NCBI GenBank assembly: GCA_021732045.1
Contig: JAKFWK010000004.1
Span: forward strand, 145,658-209,657
Length of the DNA stretch: 64,000 nt
Direction of reading: 5' to 3'
Source of the DNA: Sulfurimonas sp.
GTDB lineage: Bacteria; Campylobacterota; Campylobacteria; Campylobacterales; Sulfurimonadaceae
The position numbers and the translations under genes were made by a program. Below, piece after piece: positions 45,493-54,507 of the stretch. The first letter of the stretch is position 1. Every line of letters begins with the position of its first letter. The notes beneath the pieces are model-generated. The model had not been told where the DNA came from and did no database searches. It saw only the letters and a list, made by a program, of their open reading frames with translations.

Positions 45493-46968
45493 ATGTTTTT
45501 AAGACCCGAAGTAAAAAGTAAAATCGACAGCCTATGGAACAAATTTTGGAGTGGTGGAATTGCCAATCCTCTCGATGCCATCGGACAAATCACGGCACTC
45601 ATTTTCCTCAAACTCCTCAGTGAGCGGGATAATAAGCATATTTTAGAGGCTTCGTTTTTAGGGACGGATTACGCTTCTATCTTCGCCGATAACAAATTGG
45701 CAAATTGGGATGAGTTCAAACAGCTCGACAGTGCCTCAATGCTTGAAACGGTGCGAGATGTAGCATTTCCATTTATCAAGTCCTATAACAAGGGGACAGA
45801 GTTCAACAAGTCCGTTTCGGATTTAGCGTTTATCATCACGAAACCCTCACTGATTAGTGAAGCCGTTGAGAGTATCGAAGAGATTTTTAACCTTCTCGAA
45901 CAAGACGGTGAAGGGTTCATTGACAGTCTTGGGGATATGTATGAATACCTTCTAAGTGAGATTAGTTCAGCGGGGAAAAACGGGCAATTTAGAACCCCTC
46001 GCCATATCATCAAGATGATGACCGAACTTGTCAATCCAAAAATCGGTGAAAAGGTTTTTGACCCCTCGTGCGGAACAGCAGGGTTCTTGGTATCAGCCTA
46101 TAACCATATGCTGCAACCCTACACCGAAGAGGGCGGGAAACTTGGGGTGAATCTCACCGATGAGAACCTATGGAACTTACTCGAAAACAATACCTTCTTT
46201 GGCGTTGATAGCGATATTTCGATGATTCGTATCTCAATGATGAATATGATGCTTCACGGTATCGAAAACCCCCATATCAAGCAAAACGATACCCTCTCCA
46301 AAAACTTCAATGATGCCGACAGCTATGATGTCGTTTTAGCGAATCCCCCGTTTAAAGGGAGTATTGATGCGGATGATCAAAATGAGAACTTTACGATTGC
46401 TTCCAAAAAGACTGAATTGCTCTTTGTCGATTTGATTATGAGAATCTTGGACATCGGAGGACGGGCAGGGGTTATCATCCCTGATGGTGTATTGTTTGGA
46501 AGCTCTAATGCTCATAAACAACTTCGTGAGCACCTTATAGAGAAGAATGAACTCAAAGCCGTTATCTCTATGCCAAGCGGTGTATTCAAGCCTTATGCGG
46601 GAGTATCAACGGCAGTGTTGGTATTTGTCAAAGGTGGCAAGACGGACAAGGTTTGGTTCTACGATATGACGGCTGATGGCTACTCTCTCGATGACAAGCG
46701 TAACAAGATAGCCGATAACGACATCCCCGACATTATCGAAAAATACAGAGCCAAAGATACTGAGGGCTACAAGCAGACCAAGAAGCATTTTTTCATCAAT
46801 GTAGCCGACATCAAAGCTAATGATTATGACCTCTCTATAAACCGCTATAAAGAGATTACCTATGAAGAAGTGGAATATCCCCCAACCAGTGAGATATTGG
46901 GAGATATAGAGGCTCTTACGAATGAAATAAGTGCCGAACTCGGCAAGTTGAAATTAATCCTTGGGTAG
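45493..46968 (+). CDS. hsdM: Type I restriction-modification methyltransferase subunit
   Basis: N6-adenine DNA methyltransferase of 491 residues. The N-terminal helical domain (NPLDAIGQITALIFLKLLSERD) is followed by GQFRTPRHI, the SAM motif DPSCGTAG (190-197) and catalytic NPPF (284-287). It works with the HsdS encoded 3.6 kb upstream. A gap of 100 bp with small G/C hairpins and a TATAAA-like box before it implies its own promoter, which would let methylation start independently of hsdR. Confidence 0.94.
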   Translation: MFLRPEVKSKIDSLWNKFWSGGIANPLDAIGQITALIFLKLLSERDNKHILEASFLGTDYASIFADNKLANWDEFKQLDSASMLETVRDVAFPFIKSYNKGTEFNKSVSDLAFIITKPSLISEAVESIEEIFNLLEQDGEGFIDSLGDMYEYLLSEISSAGKNGQFRTPRHIIKMMTELVNPKIGEKVFDPSCGTAGFLVSAYNHMLQPYTEEGGKLGVNLTDENLWNLLENNTFFGVDSDISMIRISMMNMMLHGIENPHIKQNDTLSKNFNDADSYDVVLANPPFKGSIDADDQNENFTIASKKTELLFVDLIMRILDIGGRAGVIIPDGVLFGSSNAHKQLREHLIEKNELKAVISMPSGVFKPYAGVSTAVLVFVKGGKTDKVWFYDMTADGYSLDDKRNKIADNDIPDIIEKYRAKDTEGYKQTKKHFFINVADIKANDYDLSINRYKEITYEEVEYPPTSEILGDIEALTNEISAELGKLKLILG

Positions 46969-46976
46969 GAATTGAA

Positions 46977-48194
46977 ATGCGTATATTTGCTGAAAATGAA
47001 TTAAGTAATTATTTTGAGTATCACAGACGGGGAGTGATTCAGTCAATACAAAACACTAACGATGATTATTTGCTTAATGTGAACGAAGAAGACTTTATTA
47101 CATACCAGATAGAAAAATCACTAATTGAGCCATTAGAGATTCTATTTGATGATATATATGCCACAGAAACTGAAAAGATGATTCCAGCGGAGAGATTTCC
47201 ATCAAGTTATTATGTCCATCAAGGAAATAGTTATTCAAAGCCAGTCTATACTTTTCATTTTCCTTTTACTGGAAATGAAAAATTATTGGAATTTAAGCCT
47301 TCAACTTGGATGGTGTGGAGTATGGAGGTTAAACTTAAAAATAATGAAATTACTTTCGATGTCATTAACTTTAATAACAATGCTGATGAAATCAAAAGAA
47401 CACTTGAATCCAATAAAAACTCCATTAAAGGTCAATTGGAAAATGTCAATAGAGATGTTCAGAGCTTTAATGCCTCGCTACATCAATTAGTCAGACAAAC
47501 TTTTGAAGGTCGCAAAAAGACTCTACTTGTAAATAAAGATACTTTATCATCATTGGGAATTCCCATAAAAAAAAGAAATGATGCAAATTCGACCTATTCT
47601 GTGCCTACACCGAAGATAAGAAAAAAAATCTCTATTCAAAAGCCAGTAGTTTTAGATAGAGAATTCAAGCCAGAACCTACGCTCGAATATGGTATGTATT
47701 CGGAAATATTAAAGATTGTCCATAATACTGGAAAGCAGTTTGAACGAACGCCAAGTGTTTATCAAGGTAAAGAAGAAGAACATTTAAGAGACCATATCCT
47801 ACTCAATTTAGAACCAAGCTTTGAAGGTAGTGCGACGGGAGAAACTTTTAATAAAAGTGGCAAAACCGATATTTTATTGAGGTACGAAGGTAATAATGTT
47901 TTTATCGGAGAATGTAAATTTTGGCATGGTCAAAAAGGATTTTTAGATACCATCTCCCAACTAATTGGATATCTCACTTGGCGAGATTCAAAAGCAGCAG
48001 TGATTATGTTCGTTAAAAACAAAGATTTTAGCTCTGTAATTGAAACGGCAAAAACTGAAATATCATCACATTCCAATTTTATTAAGCATATTAATGATGT
48101 TAATGAAACTTGGTTTCAATATGAGTTTCATATCAATGATGACAGAAATAGAATTATTCATTTGGCAGTAATGCTCTATCACTTACCAAATTAG
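46977..48194 (+). CDS. PD-(D/E)XK nuclease-like protein downstream of hsdM
   Basis: A 405-residue protein of unrecognised family. Residues ~140-180 are helical. The C-terminal third holds a restriction-endonuclease-like site: E268, D298 and E312-C-K314 in GKTDILLRYEGNNVFIGECKFWHG. It lies 8 bp after hsdM and is probably co-transcribed with it. It may be an additional restriction effector, or a nuclease of an independent defence gene using the same promoter. A perfect hairpin begins in its stop codon. Confidence 0.6.
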   Translation: MRIFAENELSNYFEYHRRGVIQSIQNTNDDYLLNVNEEDFITYQIEKSLIEPLEILFDDIYATETEKMIPAERFPSSYYVHQGNSYSKPVYTFHFPFTGNEKLLEFKPSTWMVWSMEVKLKNNEITFDVINFNNNADEIKRTLESNKNSIKGQLENVNRDVQSFNASLHQLVRQTFEGRKKTLLVNKDTLSSLGIPIKKRNDANSTYSVPTPKIRKKISIQKPVVLDREFKPEPTLEYGMYSEILKIVHNTGKQFERTPSVYQGKEEEHLRDHILLNLEPSFEGSATGETFNKSGKTDILLRYEGNNVFIGECKFWHGQKGFLDTISQLIGYLTWRDSKAAVIMFVKNKDFSSVIETAKTEISSHSNFIKHINDVNETWFQYEFHINDDRNRIIHLAVMLYHLPN

Positions 48195-48216
48195 TATAGG
48201 CTATTTTAGCCTATAC
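48194..48216 (+). terminator. Hairpin at the end of the restriction block
   Basis: GTATAGGCTA and TAGCCTATAC form a perfect 10-bp stem with a TTT loop, overlapping the stop codon of the preceding gene. No T-run follows. Confidence 0.55.
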
Positions 48217-48553
48217 AACGGGATATTCGTTCCGAATTTACCATTTAAGCATTTTTTCTCCTCAAAACATCAACCCCTAAACACTTTCAAATCGGTATTC
48301 TCTTTCGTCAATAGTCTTCCCGTATTTCTCTCATTACGATTTTTTCTCAAACACACTGACAGAGCCTATTAAAAGGGTTTAATGACTCTCCAAGTGATGT
48401 TTAAAAATCCTCCATTTCAAGACAAACGATAAGCCTAACTGACGGAGAAAATCTTTGATTGAAAGTCAAAGTGTTGAAGTTTCTGAAAAAAAGGAAACCA
48501 AGACACCGAACACCTTCAAACAAAGAAAATCGTTTTTAAAAGAAGGAAATACA
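48217..48553. other. Intergenic stretch before ardA
   Basis: About 340 bp with no convincing gene. The reading frame of ardA is open back to 48455, but that segment has no family match and no better ribosome site than the one at 48554. Nothing else distinctive was seen apart from AT-rich sequence likely to hold the ardA promoter. Confidence 0.4.
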
Positions 48554-49078
48554 ATGATTAAGACTTACATCACAGACTTGGCAGCATATAACAACGGGCA
48601 TTTAATCGGCGAATGGGTAGCTTTACCGATGGATGAGGACGATTTGAGAGCAAAAATCACGCAGATTTTGGCGACTGGTGCGCAAGTATGCGAGGATGAT
48701 GAACACGAAGAGATTTTTATCACTGATTTTGAGTGCGATTTTATGGAGATTGGCGAATATTCCGACCCATTCCAGCTAAATGAGATAGCCGAACAAGCTG
48801 AAAATCTTAGCTATTACGAGTTTAAGGCGGTTAAATTTCTACTTAAAAACTATCTTGTGAAGGACTTTAACGAGGCATTGGAGAAATACGAGGAGGTTAT
48901 TATTCACGAAGATTCATCGATGGAAGACCTTGCTTATGAATATGTCAATGAGTGCTACGGGATCGATTCTCTTCCCGCTATTATTGCCAATAATATTGAT
49001 TATGAAAAAATAGGTCGTGAACTTGAACTGGATGGTAGATATTATGAAGAAGATGGGGACATTTTTGAATTTTCATAA
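48554..49078 (+). CDS. ardA: Antirestriction protein ArdA
   Basis: A 174-residue, strongly acidic DNA mimic that inhibits type I restriction enzymes. The family N-terminus IKTYITDLAAYNNGHLIGEWVALP is clear, as are EEIFITDFECDF and the Asp/Glu-rich C-terminus. The ATG at 48554 after AGAAGGA is chosen over the upstream frame start at 48455. ArdA normally protects an incoming mobile element in the recipient; here it is on the same element as a type I system. Confidence 0.9.
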   Translation: MIKTYITDLAAYNNGHLIGEWVALPMDEDDLRAKITQILATGAQVCEDDEHEEIFITDFECDFMEIGEYSDPFQLNEIAEQAENLSYYEFKAVKFLLKNYLVKDFNEALEKYEEVIIHEDSSMEDLAYEYVNECYGIDSLPAIIANNIDYEKIGRELELDGRYYEEDGDIFEFS

Positions 49079-49176
49079 GTCTAAGTTTCAAAAAACTTAG
49101 ACGGTTAAGTTTTAAAATTGGATTCCCACCACCCACCCTTATGTGAAATAAATTAAAATATTGATAAACTTTGCGT

Positions 49177-49662
49177 ATGAATAAACATGAAGTTATTATC
49201 AAAGATATTATTGACGATTTGTTGAAAATCAGACAAAGGCGATATGATGAGTATATTGATAAGCTCATTATTCATTCGTGGGAAGTGGATTACTTAAAAA
49301 ATGAATTATATAGTTCATACACTCATGAGAATTTTATTGCAAGTCAAGAAGACGCAAGTGAAATTTGGAATGATTTTGTTACGGACTTTGACTTACCTCT
49401 GATTAAGTTAAATAAACTTTTAGATAAAGAACAACAAAGCGAAGCTGTTCTCAAGATCGAAAAAAATATGGCGAAGCTTCATGGTAAAAAATATCTAAGC
49501 GTCAAAGAGTTCGAAGAAAAGTACAATATGTCAAAATCATCACAGCAACAGTATCGAAGTCGTCTGTATAATCCTTTGCCGTACCATCAAAAAGTGCTGG
49601 GTGGCAAGATTGTGTATTCAGTTGATGAAGTGGAAAAATGGCTTGAAAATCAATATAAATAA
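49177..49662 (+). CDS. Small HTH protein near attR, possible excisionase
   Basis: A 161-residue protein. The N-terminal two-thirds are helical and charged. The C-terminal ~55 residues are a MerR/excisionase-like winged helix: YLSVKEFEEKYNMSKSSQQQYRSRL, then VLGGKIVYSVDEVEKWLENQ. It starts at the ATG at 49177; a TTG at 49171 is in frame. Position 80 bp from attR beside the arm-type repeat suggests a recombination directionality factor or a regulator of integrase. The molecular role is inferred. Confidence 0.6.
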   Translation: MNKHEVIIKDIIDDLLKIRQRRYDEYIDKLIIHSWEVDYLKNELYSSYTHENFIASQEDASEIWNDFVTDFDLPLIKLNKLLDKEQQSEAVLKIEKNMAKLHGKKYLSVKEFEEKYNMSKSSQQQYRSRLYNPLPYHQKVLGGKIVYSVDEVEKWLENQYK

Positions 49663-49671
49663 CATTTTGAA

Positions 49672-49693
49672 GTACATAAAAAAGTACATAAGT
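49672..49693 (+). repeat. Right arm-type repeat (22 bp)
   Basis: Exact copy of 31623-31644 in the same orientation, 48 bp from attR. A further inverted ATGTAC occurs just after it at about 49699-49704. Confidence 0.7.
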
Positions 49694-49741
49694 AATTTTA
49701 TGTACCTTTATAAAAGCCTAAAAATAGGACTTAAATATGAT

Positions 49742-49764
49742 AAGATGCATATGTGGGGTAATGG
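49742..49764 (+). repeat. attR, 23-bp direct repeat
   Basis: Exact copy of attL. Read on, it encodes KMHMWGNGL and a TAA stop, as in the target gene, but the last codons are GGA CTT TAA instead of GGG TTA TAG. This is the displaced original 3' end of the target, or the reverse, depending on the crossover. Confidence 0.9.
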
Positions 49765-49840
49765 ACTTTAAATTTTTCTAGCAGTTCATTTAAATAAAAA
49801 TGCTATTGTATGACATTTAGTTAATAGAGGGGATTTTATT

Positions 49841-50608
49841 TTGCCAAAAACTCACAATTGGGACAACACTTTAATTAATCGCGTTCCTCATATCATCTTT
49901 CTTTACTGGGTGATTAAAATTGCTTCTACTACGCTAGGTGAGACTGGTGCAGATATGTTTTCAATGACTTATGATTTCGGATACGCTACTACTATATTGA
50001 TATTTATGGCCCTGTTTGGGCTGTTTCTTGCTATCAAACTCTCAATCAAAAGATATGAGCCTTTAACATATTGGTTGACTTTTACTGCAACAGCAATTGT
50101 GGGAACGGCGATTTCAGATTATATCGATAGGACCCTTAGGCTAGGCTACACGATGGGTTCGCTCTTGCTTATCACACTTTTGATAGTCGTTCTTGCGGCA
50201 TGGTATTTTCATGATAAAACTATTAATGTTGAGTATATAACCAATACAACATCCGAGATATATTATTGGACTGCTTTTTTGATTGCCAATACTTTAGGAA
50301 CGGCAGCAGGTGATTTTTTAGCAGATGAGTTGCAGCTTGGATTTGCACAAAGTGCGATCATTATTACTGGTGCATTGATTGTTATTGCACTTTTGCACTT
50401 TTACACCAAAATATCAACTGTTCTTCTGTTTTGGTTGGCGTTTGTATTGACTCGTCCCTTTGGAGCGACATTTGGCGACTTGCTTACTAAAACACACGAA
50501 AAAGGTGGTTTAGATCTCGGAACAGTTAGCTCATCACTGTTTTTTGCGGTCATCTTGGTATTAGCAGTAGCAAAAGAAGTGCAAACGGAAAAAATTGCTA
50601 AATATTAA
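49841..50608 (+). CDS. COG4705-type integral membrane protein
   Basis: Membrane protein of 255 residues with about seven hydrophobic helices. Related segments recur three times: LGETGADMFS, VGTAISDYIDR(T)LRLGY and LGTAAGDFLADELQLGF, indicating internal repeats with a conserved acidic residue inside each. COG4705 has no established function. It starts at a TTG after AGAGGGG. It is the first chromosomal gene to the right of the mobile element. Confidence 0.72.
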   Translation: MPKTHNWDNTLINRVPHIIFLYWVIKIASTTLGETGADMFSMTYDFGYATTILIFMALFGLFLAIKLSIKRYEPLTYWLTFTATAIVGTAISDYIDRTLRLGYTMGSLLLITLLIVVLAAWYFHDKTINVEYITNTTSEIYYWTAFLIANTLGTAAGDFLADELQLGFAQSAIIITGALIVIALLHFYTKISTVLLFWLAFVLTRPFGATFGDLLTKTHEKGGLDLGTVSSSLFFAVILVLAVAKEVQTEKIAKY

Positions 50609-50713
50609 CTCCATTGCGTATTGAGTCTGAACTATAATCTTTACCTTGAGGCTGGTGTATCTGGAAGTGCCTTGTTTGTGCCAACAGAGGAGTACACAGT
50701 AACCAAAACAATA

Positions 50714-50730
50714 TGGCACTAAACTTGCTT
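50714..50730 (+). promoter_or_regulatory. Sigma-54 promoter of the pse operon
   Basis: TGGCACTAAACTTGCTT is a near-perfect RpoN site with GG-N10-GC. It lies about 36 nt before the pseB ATG, leaving a leader of about 25 nt. It links pseudaminic acid synthesis to the flagellar RpoN cascade. Confidence 0.88.
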
Positions 50731-50738
50731 AAATTTAA

Positions 50739-51770
<1,032 letters not shown>

Positions 51771-51773
51771 CAG

Positions 51774-52901
51774 ATGATTCCCTACTCTACACAGCTGATT
51801 GAGCAAGATGATATTGATGTGGTGGTAAGTGTTTTAAACTCTCCGTTTTTAACTCAAGGCGCGAAAGTTGAAGAGTTTGAAAATGCTCTTTGCGACTATG
51901 CTGGTGCGAAATTTGCCGTCTCTTTTAACTCTGCAACCTCTGCACTTTTAGCCGCTTATGTCATATGTGGAATCAGTGAGGGCGATGAGATAATCACAAC
52001 CCCAATTAGTTTTGTAGCAACCTCAAATATGTTTGTCTTGCTTGGAGCAAAGCCCGTCTGGTGCGATGTGAAACTTGATGGAAATATAGACGAGCGACTT
52101 ATAGAAGAGCTTATAACTCCAAAAACAAAAGCGATAGTAGTTGTTGATTTTGGTGGAAAAGTTGTTGAGATACAAAAGATAAAAGATATAGCAAAAAAAC
52201 ACAATCTAATACTAATAGATGATGCTTCCCATGCCCTAGGTTCAAGTGTTGATGAGCAAAAAGTCGGTTTATTTGCTGACATGACAATATTCTCTTTCCA
52301 TGCAATCAAGCCCATAACAACAGGTGAGGGCGGTGCAGTTTTAACCGACAATGAGGAGCTTGCAAAAAGAATGAGGCTTTTTCGCTCACATGGAGTGGTT
52401 AAAAAAGAGCTTTGGAACTCCGACATGGTAGCCATGGGACACAACTTTAGATTAACAGAGTTTGCGGCAGCGCTTGGACTGAGCCAACTTAAAAAATTGG
52501 ACGGTTTTATAAGAGTTCGTAGCGAGATAGCTTCTTATTACGATGAGAGATTTAAAAATGAGAAACTCTTTATCACTCAAAAGATTCCCTCAAATATGAT
52601 AAGTTCGAGACATTTATATCCAATAATCTTGAACCCAGAACTGCAATGCCCAAAAGAGGATATTTTTAAAGAGTTGCAAAGTCTTGGACTTGGTGTTCAG
52701 GTTCACTACAAACCAATCTATCAAAACAGTTTTTACAGAGAGAAGTTCGGAGATGTTTCACTTATGGTGGCAGATGATTTTTATAGAAGTGAAATCTCAA
52801 TCCCATGCCATCAAAAAATGAGTATGGAAGATGCAAAATATGTTGCAGATATGTTTTTAGACACCATTCGCAAATATAGTCATAGAGGATGCAGTTTTTA
52901 A
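51774..52901 (+). CDS. pseC: UDP-4-amino-4,6-dideoxy-AltNAc aminotransferase
   Basis: PLP-dependent DegT/DnrJ/EryC1 enzyme that aminates C4 of the PseB product, 375 residues. The Schiff-base lysine is K179 in FSFHAIKPITTGEGG, and the PLP-contact motif DDASHALGS precedes it. It is 3 bp from pseB. Confidence 0.93.
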   Translation: MIPYSTQLIEQDDIDVVVSVLNSPFLTQGAKVEEFENALCDYAGAKFAVSFNSATSALLAAYVICGISEGDEIITTPISFVATSNMFVLLGAKPVWCDVKLDGNIDERLIEELITPKTKAIVVVDFGGKVVEIQKIKDIAKKHNLILIDDASHALGSSVDEQKVGLFADMTIFSFHAIKPITTGEGGAVLTDNEELAKRMRLFRSHGVVKKELWNSDMVAMGHNFRLTEFAAALGLSQLKKLDGFIRVRSEIASYYDERFKNEKLFITQKIPSNMISSRHLYPIILNPELQCPKEDIFKELQSLGLGVQVHYKPIYQNSFYREKFGDVSLMVADDFYRSEISIPCHQKMSMEDAKYVADMFLDTIRKYSHRGCSF

Positions 52902-53618
52902 ATGAAAACAAAAGCAGTTGCAATTATCCCGGCGCGAGGCGGAAGTAAGCGAATTCCACGAAAAAATATTAAGTTATTTCATGGCAAACCACTCATCGCC
53001 TACTCCATACAAGCGGCACTTGATGCAAATATTTTTGAAAAAGTTATAGTTACTACGGACGATGAAGAGATAGCGGCGATTGCAAGAGAATATGGTGCAG
53101 AGGTTCCATTTTTACGACCAAAAGAGCTTAGTGATGACTTCACAAATACAAAAGAGGTTATAGACCATGCTTTAAAGTATTTAGAAGATAGGGGCGAGAA
53201 ATATGAGTACATGTGCACTATCTACGCAACGGCACCTCTGCTTCAAGGCAGATATCTTGTAGAGGGGTATGAAAAACTCCGCAGCAGCAGTGCCATAAAC
53301 GCTTTTTCATGCACCTCTATGCCGTTTCCGATTCAGCGAACTTTTAAGCTAGATGAAAATGGAAGATGTGAGATGTTTTGGCCCGAAAACTATCCAAAAA
53401 GAAGTCAAGATTTGGAAGAAGCATACCAAGATGCAGGGCAGTTTTACTGGAGTAAAGTCGGTAAATATTCAAGCGAGGTTATGTTTGGAAAAGATAGTAT
53501 CCCTGTTATCTTACCTCGTCATTTGGTTCAAGATATTGATACTTTAGAAGATTGGCAAAGAGCCGAGTTTATGTACGAGGCCGTTATGAAAACAACAACA
53601 GATGAACATCCTAATTAG
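52902..53618 (+). CDS. pseF: Pseudaminic acid cytidylyltransferase
   Basis: Activates pseudaminic acid with CTP; 238 residues. The nucleotide-binding N-terminus is IIPARGGSKRIPRKNIKLFHGKPLIAYSI, and the later QDAGQFYW fits CMP-sialate synthetase-type enzymes. It follows pseC with no gap and overlaps pseG by 17 bp. Confidence 0.93.
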   Translation: MKTKAVAIIPARGGSKRIPRKNIKLFHGKPLIAYSIQAALDANIFEKVIVTTDDEEIAAIAREYGAEVPFLRPKELSDDFTNTKEVIDHALKYLEDRGEKYEYMCTIYATAPLLQGRYLVEGYEKLRSSSAINAFSCTSMPFPIQRTFKLDENGRCEMFWPENYPKRSQDLEEAYQDAGQFYWSKVGKYSSEVMFGKDSIPVILPRHLVQDIDTLEDWQRAEFMYEAVMKTTTDEHPN

Positions 53619-54507
53619 AGCAGACTCATCTTCGACAATAGGTACTGGACATATCATGCGAGATTTGGTTCTTGCAAAACAGTTTGAAAATTCCAAAATT
53701 ATTTTTGCCGTGCAAGATTTAGCTGGAAATATAAATTATAAAATAACAGAAGCGGGATATAATTTAGAGATACTAAAAAGTGCCAATATTGGCGAACTAG
53801 AGGCTTTAGTTAAAGAGAAAAATATAGATATGCTGGTGATTGACCACTATGATATAGATTTTGAGTTTGAAAAAAGATTAAAACAACAAAACCCCGCGTT
53901 AAAAATCTTTGTTTTAGATGATACTTACGAAAAACACCACTGCGACATACTTTTAAATCATAATATCTATGCAAAAAAATCAAAATACAAAGAGCTGGTT
54001 CCATCCTCATGCGAAGTTAGATGCGGAAGCAAACAGACGCTTCTTAGGGATGAGTTCCACAAAGAAAAAGCCAAAGCTATACCTAAAACAAAAAGTAAGA
54101 ATATAAAAATTTTTATAGCTATGGGTGGGGCAGATACTCAAAATCTAAACCCAAAAATATTAAAAATTCTTAAAAATTTTGAACATGTAAAAGCGGTTGT
54201 GGTGACTACGAGTGCAAATAAAAATTTGGAAGATTTAAAAGAGTATGCCAAAGAAAAAAAGTGGATAAAACTTTATATAAACTCAGAAAAAATTGCAAAG
54301 CTAATGAGAAAAAGTGATTTTGGTATCATCACTCCTAGCGTTAGTGCAAATGAAGCTTACTTTATGAAGTTGCCTTTTATAGCTATTAAAACTGCCGATA
54401 ACCAAAACTATATGCATAAGTTTTTGAAGAAAAATGGCTTTGGTGTTATGGGACGATTTAGTAAAAAAAAGTTAAACTCCATGGTTAAAGAAATGATTAA
54501 AAAATGA
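53602..54507 (+). CDS. pseG: UDP-sugar hydrolase of pseudaminic acid synthesis
   Basis: GT-B-fold hydrolase that removes UDP from 2,4-diacetamido-2,4,6-trideoxy-altropyranose; 301 residues. The catalytic base is H17 in GTGHIMRDL, and MGGADTQNLN plus SVSANEAYFMKLPFIAIKTADNQ complete the nucleotide site. It overlaps pseF and pseH. Confidence 0.92.
   Translation: MNILIRADSSSTIGTGHIMRDLVLAKQFENSKIIFAVQDLAGNINYKITEAGYNLEILKSANIGELEALVKEKNIDMLVIDHYDIDFEFEKRLKQQNPALKIFVLDDTYEKHHCDILLNHNIYAKKSKYKELVPSSCEVRCGSKQTLLRDEFHKEKAKAIPKTKSKNIKIFIAMGGADTQNLNPKILKILKNFEHVKAVVVTTSANKNLEDLKEYAKEKKWIKLYINSEKIAKLMRKSDFGIITPSVSANEAYFMKLPFIAIKTADNQNYMHKFLKKNGFGVMGRFSKKKLNSMVKEMIKK

Larger units (their letters stand above)
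31485..49764. mobile_element. Integrative mobilizable element carrying defence genes (~18.3 kb)
   Basis: It is bounded by a perfect 23-bp direct repeat (31485-31507 and 49742-49764). The tyrosine recombinase lies next to the left end reading inward, a small HTH protein lies near the right end, and a second pair of 22-bp repeats lies just inside both ends. Mobility genes: replicase, RHH relaxosome protein, relaxase, membrane protein and coupling ATPase. There is no type IV secretion operon, so transfer would need a helper. Cargo: type I restriction-modification, ABC-three-component system, PemK-like protein, PD-(D/E)XK protein and ArdA. The hsdR and hsdM DNA looks richer in GC than the surrounding cargo, suggesting assembly from several sources. 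Confidence 0.9.

Noticed and set aside
48455..48553. Upstream 33-residue extension of ArdA
   Set aside because: No family match, and the ATG at 48554 has a better ribosome site and the standard ArdA N-terminus.
31677..49662. Self-transmissible ICE
   Set aside because: Only the coupling protein is present; VirB-type channel genes are missing, so it is classed as mobilizable.
31485..49764. Prophage
   Set aside because: No capsid, terminase, tail or lysis genes; relaxase and coupling protein show a conjugative-type mobilizable element.
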